From Cristatella mucedo (Eukaryota > Bryozoa > Phylactolaemata > Cristatellidae): a stretch of DNA of 64,000 bases. Position 1 is the stretch's first letter; each line of letters starts with the position of its first letter. Location: contig WPIO01000250.1 in assembly GCA_009760855.2 (NCBI GenBank), positions 60,001 through 124,000 on the forward strand, written 5' to 3'. The notes under the pieces are model-generated. The model saw only the letters and a list, made by a program, of their open reading frames with translations. It was not told where the DNA came from and made no database searches. Shown here piece after piece: positions 56,474 to 64,000 of the stretch. The translations under genes and the position numbers were made by a program.

Positions 56474-58980
56474 GCTGGTAATAGTAATAATGCAATTAAC
56501 AAAGCGCCCTCAGATAACTCAATCTTTTTCTAGGCGCTTCACATTTCCTGCAAAGGGAAGCCCGAATAAATGGTTAGCGGTATATTTTTTGATAGACATG
56601 AATAACATGGTTAGGGTGACATGCACAGGGTCAGCATATAAATGTGGTTAGTGGCTGCATACAAAGAGTCGGCACTCATAAGAACATCAAGGACAAATTA
56701 CAGGGACCCGCTAAAGGCTATCCTAAATAGGAGTGTTTATAAGTTCCTTTTAAAAGTGATCAAGTCATGGGACGCTCTTACGCCACTCGGGAGCGAGTTC
56801 CAGGCTTTGGGAACGTACGAGCTGAATGCACGGTCTCCAAAGGATTTGATGTTTGTTTGTACGAGGTATTGGTAAACTGTTGGATTCCGAAAAGCAGGGG
56901 GCACGATGCTTGGCCTGATGGTGGAGTAGATCTGACAGATTGGCTGGAGCAAAAGAATGAAGTGACCTAAAAGTGAGCAACAAAACCTTGAAGTCAATCC
57001 GTTGCTTGATTGGAAGCCAGGGCAATTCGGCTAAAAGTGGAGTAATGTGGAAAATGCGACGCTCACGACAGACAAGCCTAGCTGCAGAAATTTGCCCTAG
57101 TTCTAATCGCCTGATTGCACACGCCAGTAGGCCAGCAAGCAGTGAGTTACAGAAGTCAAGAAGGGATGTAACGAATGCATGGACCAACTTTGACGTTTTT
57201 TCTTTATCTAAACAAGCCCGAATTTCAGAAATAGGATGTAGCTGAAAGTAGGAAGACTTGATTGTGGCACAGATGTGGTCATCTCACGAGATGTCACCTT
57301 TGGAAAATGTCTCCTAAACTTGAGCTGAAACTCAAACTTTAAGCTCAAGCTGATTCAACATGATATATGCTGGCAGAGCCAATTTTGAGCTTCAGCCTTT
57401 TCAGTTTCTAAATCACACTAGGTTTTCCCGTAACTAGTATGTTTATTTTATTATCGTTTAGTTTTAGAAAATTTGCTGCCATCCATGTGTAGATTTAGTC
57501 AATACATGCAGCCTGTGATTTGAGAGAATTCAAGGTGCTCAAAGGCTAGGAGGATCAAATCAAAGGTACAATGGAGTGTCATCCGCATAGAAGCGAAAGC
57601 CTAGATTGTGCTTGGCGATCACATCAGCAAGAATGAGGCTATAAACCTTGAAAAGAACCAAACCAGCACGGAGCACAAAGGTACCCGATATTTTAGAGGC
57701 ACCTTGGATGATCTTTGTCCTTTGATCTTTGATCTATTCACATAGATACTCTGGAGTTTCCCACTGAAATAGGACCCAAACCATTGCAGAGCAGTGCCAG
57801 TGATGCCCAGGCGAGATGAGAGTCACTCATGAAGAACTTTGTGATCGATAGTATCAAAAGCTGCCGAAAGTTCGAGCAAAACCAGCAGAGACACTCTACA
57901 CATATCTGCATTCCTAAGGAGGTCGTTGTATACCCTAAGAAATGCTGACTCTGTGGAGTGATTAGTTCTGAAGCCAGACTGGGACTTACTAGCAAGGTTT
58001 GAAGTTTCAATATGTGAGTTCAGCTGGTCCACGACGACCCGTTCCATAGTTTTTGATAGGAATAGTAGACGTTCCAGTGTCTTTGATAGGAACGGTAGAA
58101 GAGAGACTGGGCAGTAGTTGCTCAATTTCTCTTGGTCTAGGGGTCGCTTCTTGAGAAGTGGCCTGATTACAGCTACTTTGAAAGGTGCTGGGACATGACA
58201 TGAGGCTAATGACATAGTAATGATGTTAGTAATGCATGACAGCAGCAGATCAATGCAACGTAGGAGCAGGGCAGTGGGAATTGGGTCCAGATGACTCGTT
58301 GTCTTCTTTGATTGGGATACGAACTTCAGGACTAGGTTACTAGTAATCCGCTTAAATGTAGATATTGACGAGCAGCCAGGAATCGGGAAGCAGCATTTTA
58401 AGGAAGGTGCTGTTATCACAGGGATGGACTCCCTGATCTTGTCTATCTTCTGCATAAAGACTCGAGAGATCCGATTGTATAAATCATCACAAGGATTATC
58501 AGGTACGGAGCTAATCTGGGAGCGGTTGAGCAGATGGTTGATCGTCGACATCATTATTTTGGGGTTGTGCATCTGTGATATAAGAGCGTTTTTATTAAAG
58601 CTAGACTTGGCCTTTGCAAGGATCGATTGGTACGACCTGCAGTAGTTTTCATATGCCGGTCAATGGACAATCAGTCCTGATCTGTTGTATGCTTATTCAA
58701 GCTTGACCTTAGAAGACCTGGCTTGTTTAATGTCTGTGGTAAACCATAGGCTGTCTGGGCAAGGGCGCACAGTGGGCATAGTCAGAGTTGCCAACTCGTC
58801 GAGCGTTTCAGCTAATGTCGTGTTGTAGCTATCTACCAATGATTATCGATCGGTGGGAGGACTTAGCAGTTCTCGCACGGAAATTATCGACGTCAAGGGT
58901 CTTGAGGTTTCGCAATTCACCGGTTATTTTAGAGGAGGATTTAGGCACACATCGTAGATTGAATGAGATCTGCATGTGGT
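56474..58980 (-). mobile_element. Family-1 LINE, 2.5 kb, 5'-truncated and decayed
   Basis: The tail begins near 56474 with taatagtaataatgc and a mutated stem-loop. Minus-strand pieces: [18 protein letters not shown] (near 57160), a recognisable FYADDT-type box (plus-strand gtgtcatccgcatagaagcg near 57577), [20 protein letters not shown] (near 57950), and LNRSQISSVPDNP (near 58530). The segment for FLSKTLER is duplicated near 58050-58090 (FLSKTMERVV follows [10 protein letters not shown]). It ends within the linker that precedes RT, without the endonuclease. Multiple frameshifts. Confidence 0.9.
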
Positions 58981-60872
58981 CTCTCAAAATAGACTCTGTT
59001 GGCTCGACTTCAGCTCCTCTATTCTTGGATGCTTTATATCACTTGCATGGAGGTCACGTTATCTCAGGGAAAATACCCATGAATTATATAATTTTTACTT
59101 TTGCTTATGCATGGTAGCATATGTGAGTAGAGCATCACTAACCCGATGAAGTAGTTCTGCTAGGCTTTTGCACAGTGTCTGCACTAAGCTTTGGTTCTTT
59201 TGGGTACTTTATAAATAGGCTCTTCTTGCCGTTTTTATTAATTTTTTCTGTAACAATGTAAATTAGTTGAGCGGATGCCTGAACCATAACATGTATATTC
59301 AATGAGGTCTCAATTAGTTAACTTAAAGTGAATCATAAACTTTTCCAAAAAGCCATCATCTCAAACACAATATCAGCAGGAAAACGACCTAATTAACATA
59401 CTTTGTAATTAAAAATAAAACCGCAAAAAAGATGAGTTAGCCTACGTATAAGGCCTCTCAAAATATTTGATTTCGTGATCGCCATATTTGGAATTTGTCA
59501 AACGAGAGCCTTGCTGAAATGAAAAATCCACGTGATTTGGAGAGGTAGATTACTACAGCCAGCTCTTTACCTCCTAAAGCCTTGACGAATATCAATAAAG
59601 GCTGGATTTCAATAACTGCATTTTGTATGGCTTCAATTTCAACCGTCTACTCAAATTTTTGTGTCCTGGTTTTAGGGCGGCATAATGCAGAGGGATATCT
59701 GAGAGCCAGAGAGCCATCTACCAATTAACATTCAACGTCAAGCTGGCCTAGGGCTTGCCAAAGTATGGCTTTATCCGGCACTCAGCATCGATTAAGTTGT
59801 TTAAATTGGTTTCCCGTGGAAGTTAGCTTGACTACTAGCAATTAAAACATCTGAGAAAATTTACAATAAGTTTGGATTTCTGTAGAACGTTATTAGCAGC
59901 GTACTGCAGGATGCAGTGTTAACAGCATTGTCGCATGTGGCTGGCATTGGAAATGGGCATCTCGGCTAACATAGCTATCGAAATGGTTGATATTCATCTG
60001 TTTTTAAGCATTATCAAACCAATTGAACCGAACAATTGGACCTCTTCACAGCCTATTTCTTTCGATTGTATTATATAAGTGGTATTGATCCGAGCCGTTG
60101 GGGTTTATAGGTGCCCTGATCGATATCGTCTTCCATCGGAGGTGGTTCCTGGTTGGCATGCCGGTGCTATTTAAACACCTTTTCTGCGAGATTCATTTGA
60201 AATTAGAATATTGAGCATCCAATGACTTGGTTAATTTGGGCGATTGCGGTGGATGGTGGTATTGGCTTAGTTCTTAGCAGCCCAATCGTATAGCCTCGGT
60301 TAGAAATAGAGGGTAGAGTAACTTATCTTCAAAATTAGAGAAGCTGAAGTATTAGGTCTCGTAATTTTTCCAATGTTTGTAAAGCGTTGCATTACAAGCC
60401 TGTGGATTAAAATTGATTATATGAAAGTAACGGGAGATCACGGAGACTCACTTTGGGCTCCTATGTAGTTAAGTGTACTATTTCATGCGTATCAGTTTAG
60501 CTCATCATAAAAGATTTAAGGCGGATTTGCAGTGGATTGCATCATCGTTCTGTACTTGTTGGTGTGCAGACTGATGCAGAACAAATGAAAACTACATCAA
60601 AACTTAAACACTGTTTGAGCGACGCACTATTGATTTGAATTACATAGCCTAGCCTTTACTAGTGATTGCAGCTGGGCGCAAGAGTAGAAGCTAGAGACCA
60701 ATGCAAAGATTTTGAGATGACAATCATACAAGATGAATATATAGTCTCGCTTAGCCCAATACTTCAGATTTTGGGTGGATGGTAGTAGTGGCCTGTCTTT
60801 AAAGCCTATTTTCAAGAGCACACTCCAGCCTAAAGACACGACATTTAACTAGCACATTAAGATGAGCTCCTA
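58981..60872. other. AT-rich sequence, no gene recognised
   Basis: No frame, repeat or RNA gene supported over almost 1.9 kb. Confidence 0.5.
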
Positions 60873-62640
60873 CAAGAAACCGACACTAGACCAAGAGAAC
60901 TTGAGCAACTAATGCCCAGTCTCCCTTCTACCATTCCTATAAAAGACACTGGAAAGGGTCGTGGTCTGAACTCATATATTGAAACTTAAAACCTTGCTAG
61001 TAAGTTCGTTTCTGGCTTTAGAGCTAAGCACTTCACATAATCAGCATTGCTTAGGGTGTACAACGACCTTCTTATGAATGCAGACATAGTTAGCCTGTCT
61101 CTGCTTGTTTTGTTTGATCTTTCGGAAGCTTTTGTTACTATTGATCCCAGAGTTCTTCTAGAGTGCCTCTTATTTCGCCTGGGCATCACTGGCACTGCTC
61201 CTCAGTGGTTCAGGTCCGATCTCAGTGGGAGAATCCAGAGTATAGAGGTGAATGGACAAAGATCATCTGAGGTACCTCTGAAATATTGGGTACATCAGGG
61301 CTCCCTGCTAGGTCCGCTTTTTCTTAAGGTTTACACTTTTCCTCTTGCTGGTTTGATTGCCAAGCACAATCCAGGCTTTCCCTTCCATGCGGATGACACT
61401 AAGTTGTACCTTTGCTTTGATCTCTCCTAGCCTTCGAGCACCTCGAATTCTCTCAACTTACTTGCTGCATATATTGATGACATCCGCATATGGAGGGCAG
61501 CAAATTTTCTAAAACTAAGCGATGATAAACTAACTTACTAGTTACGGGTGAATCCAGTGTGATACACAAATTAGAAAGGCTGACACTCAAAATTGTCTCT
61601 GCCAGTACATCTCCAGTTGAATCAGCTCCAAATCTAGGAATCATTTTCCAAAGGTGACATCTCGTTAGATGACCACATCAGTGCCACAATCAAGTCTGCC
61701 TACTTTCAGTTACATAATGTTGCTGAAATTCGGACTTGTTTAGATAAAGATACCACGTCAAATTTGGTCCGTGCATTCGTTACAACCCGTCTGGACTTCT
61801 GTAACTCACTGCTTGTTGGCCTACCTGCATGTGCAATTCGGCGATTACAACCGGTGCACAATTCTGCAGGTAAGCTTGTCTGTCGTGAGCGTCTCAGTTG
61901 CCACGGTAATAGCTCACTAGGTAAGGCGGTTGCTTTTCACGACCTCGGCCCCGAGGTCGTGGGCTCGAATCCTGCAGTGGGCGATCCTTTATCGCCACTG
62001 CAAGCGGTGGTGATAGCCGGAAAGGCTCTTCTGTCGCTATACAAAAGAGGCTGTTAAATCAGCTAGCATTTATTTATTTATTCATCACACCACTTCTCGC
62101 CGACCTGCACGGGCTACCATTCAAGCAACGGAACGACTTCAAGGTTTTGTTGCTCACTTTTAGGTCACTTCATTATTTGGCTACAGCATATCTGTCAGAT
62201 CTACTCCCCCACCAGGTCATGCATCGTACCACCCGCTTTTCGGAATCCCACAGTTTACAACTACCTTGTACTAACCTCAAATCCTTTGGAGACCGTGCAT
62301 TTAGTTCCTACGCTCCCAAAGCCTGGAGCTCCCTCTCGACTTGCGTCAGAACATTCCCTGACTTGACCACATTTGAAAAGAACTTAAAAAACCCACCTAT
62401 TTAGGACAGCATTTAGTGGGTCCCTGTGATTCGTCCCTAATGTGCTTATGCATCCGGACACTGAATGCTGCCACTAAAAACCTGTGCTTGTCAACCCCAA
62501 CCACTTTGTTCATGTTGTTTATCAAGCATGATATTACTCACCATTTAATCAGGTTTCCCTTTGCAGCAAATGTGAAGCGCCAAGAAAGCGATCGAAAACT
62601 CTGAGGGCACTATGTCAAGTGCATTATTATTACGAAAATA
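60873..62640 (+). mobile_element. Family-1 LINE with a nested SINE
   Basis: LINE sequence 60873-61904 (RT start, LLVLFDLSEAFVTIDPRVLL near 61105, catalytic box changed to FHADDTKLYL near 61390, NSLLVGLPACAIRR near 61815) resumes after the SINE at 62087 and runs through LLTFRSLHYLATAYLSDLLP and SFGDRAFSSYAPKAWSSL to the stem-loop and a TTATTATTA end near 62635. Y-to-H in the YADD box and several frame breaks show it is inactive. Confidence 0.92.
61905..62086 (+). mobile_element. SINE-1 copy inserted in a LINE
   Basis: Head GGTAATAGCTCACTAGGTAA with A-box region, B box GGCTCGAATCC near 61963, body atcctttatcgccactgc and gcggtggtgatagccg, tail tttatttatttattcat. It splits LINE ORF2 between the codons for R-L-S-C-H and the following PLLADLH region, so it is younger than that LINE. 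Flanking duplication is not obvious beyond a few bases (cac). Confidence 0.9.
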
Positions 62641-62869
62641 TTCATTCAAAATTATTGAGCTTACCACTAATGATGTTAAGTTGGTGTATACTGTATTACA
62701 GTGGTCTCACGTAGATTGAGATTGACTGTTGTAATTCGATCCGCAGAGGGATGCAAAATATCTAGCAGACAGATATACACTGCCGGCGACAGAGTACGGC
62801 AGCTATGAAGAACGCAAATAGAAAAATGTATATATTCCATCTTCTTTGTGTGGAACTTTATATTTCCTA

Positions 62870-64000
<1,131 letters not shown>

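Overview
This window looks like repeat-rich, non-coding-dominated nuclear DNA from an animal, most likely an invertebrate. The evidence is many 5'-truncated copies of a CR1/L2-type non-LTR retrotransposon (LINE), tRNA-derived SINEs with split Pol III promoters, long dinucleotide microsatellites, splice-site-like sequences, and no compact prokaryotic-style gene layout. I cannot name the species from sequence alone.

Layout. 1-1380: a tandem repeat of about 646 bp, cut by the left edge of the window. 1381-5320: AT-rich sequence with one decayed LINE piece. 5321-12622 and 13833-20125: two diverged direct copies of a segment of 6-7 kb, separated by 1.2 kb of LINE debris. Each copy carries the same inverted LINE tail, the same forward LINE and an 18-bp minisatellite, which has 21 units in copy A and 6 in copy B. 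20126-28330: sparse DNA with LINE and SINE pieces. 28490-29415: a possible LTR-retroelement remnant with a primer-binding-site-like motif and a 181-codon open frame. 29808-31292: two exon-like blocks that together resemble a split CARD (caspase recruitment) domain but carry stop codons. 32420-33728: GC-rich long frames broken by a few stops. 34162-34440: a minisatellite followed by degenerate telomere-like repeats. 34960-35203: a promoter-like block and a possible first coding exon ending in a splice donor. 35200-48900: mostly unique DNA with LINE/SINE pieces, perfect hairpins and a CT microsatellite. 48905-52320: the best-preserved LINE on the minus strand, with endonuclease and reverse transcriptase domains, disabled by a nonsense codon and frameshifts. 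52325-58980: more LINE copies, a solo-LTR-like block, AT microsatellites and a large decayed LINE. 60873-62640: a LINE with a SINE nested in it. 62870-63138: a GA microsatellite.

At least three LINE families are visible. Family 1 is the abundant CR1/L2-like one with a TTA-repeat tail. Family 2 appears at 12617, 21183, 44990 and 46236. Family 3 appears at 32333 and 53193. There are two SINE families: SINE-1 is a tRNA head with its own body, and SINE-2 is a tRNA head fused to a LINE-like 3' stem-loop. Sharing that stem-loop suggests SINE-2 borrows LINE machinery.

No complete, intact host gene can be supported. The most interesting host-gene signals are the CARD-like exon pair and the promoter plus first exon near 35.1 kb.
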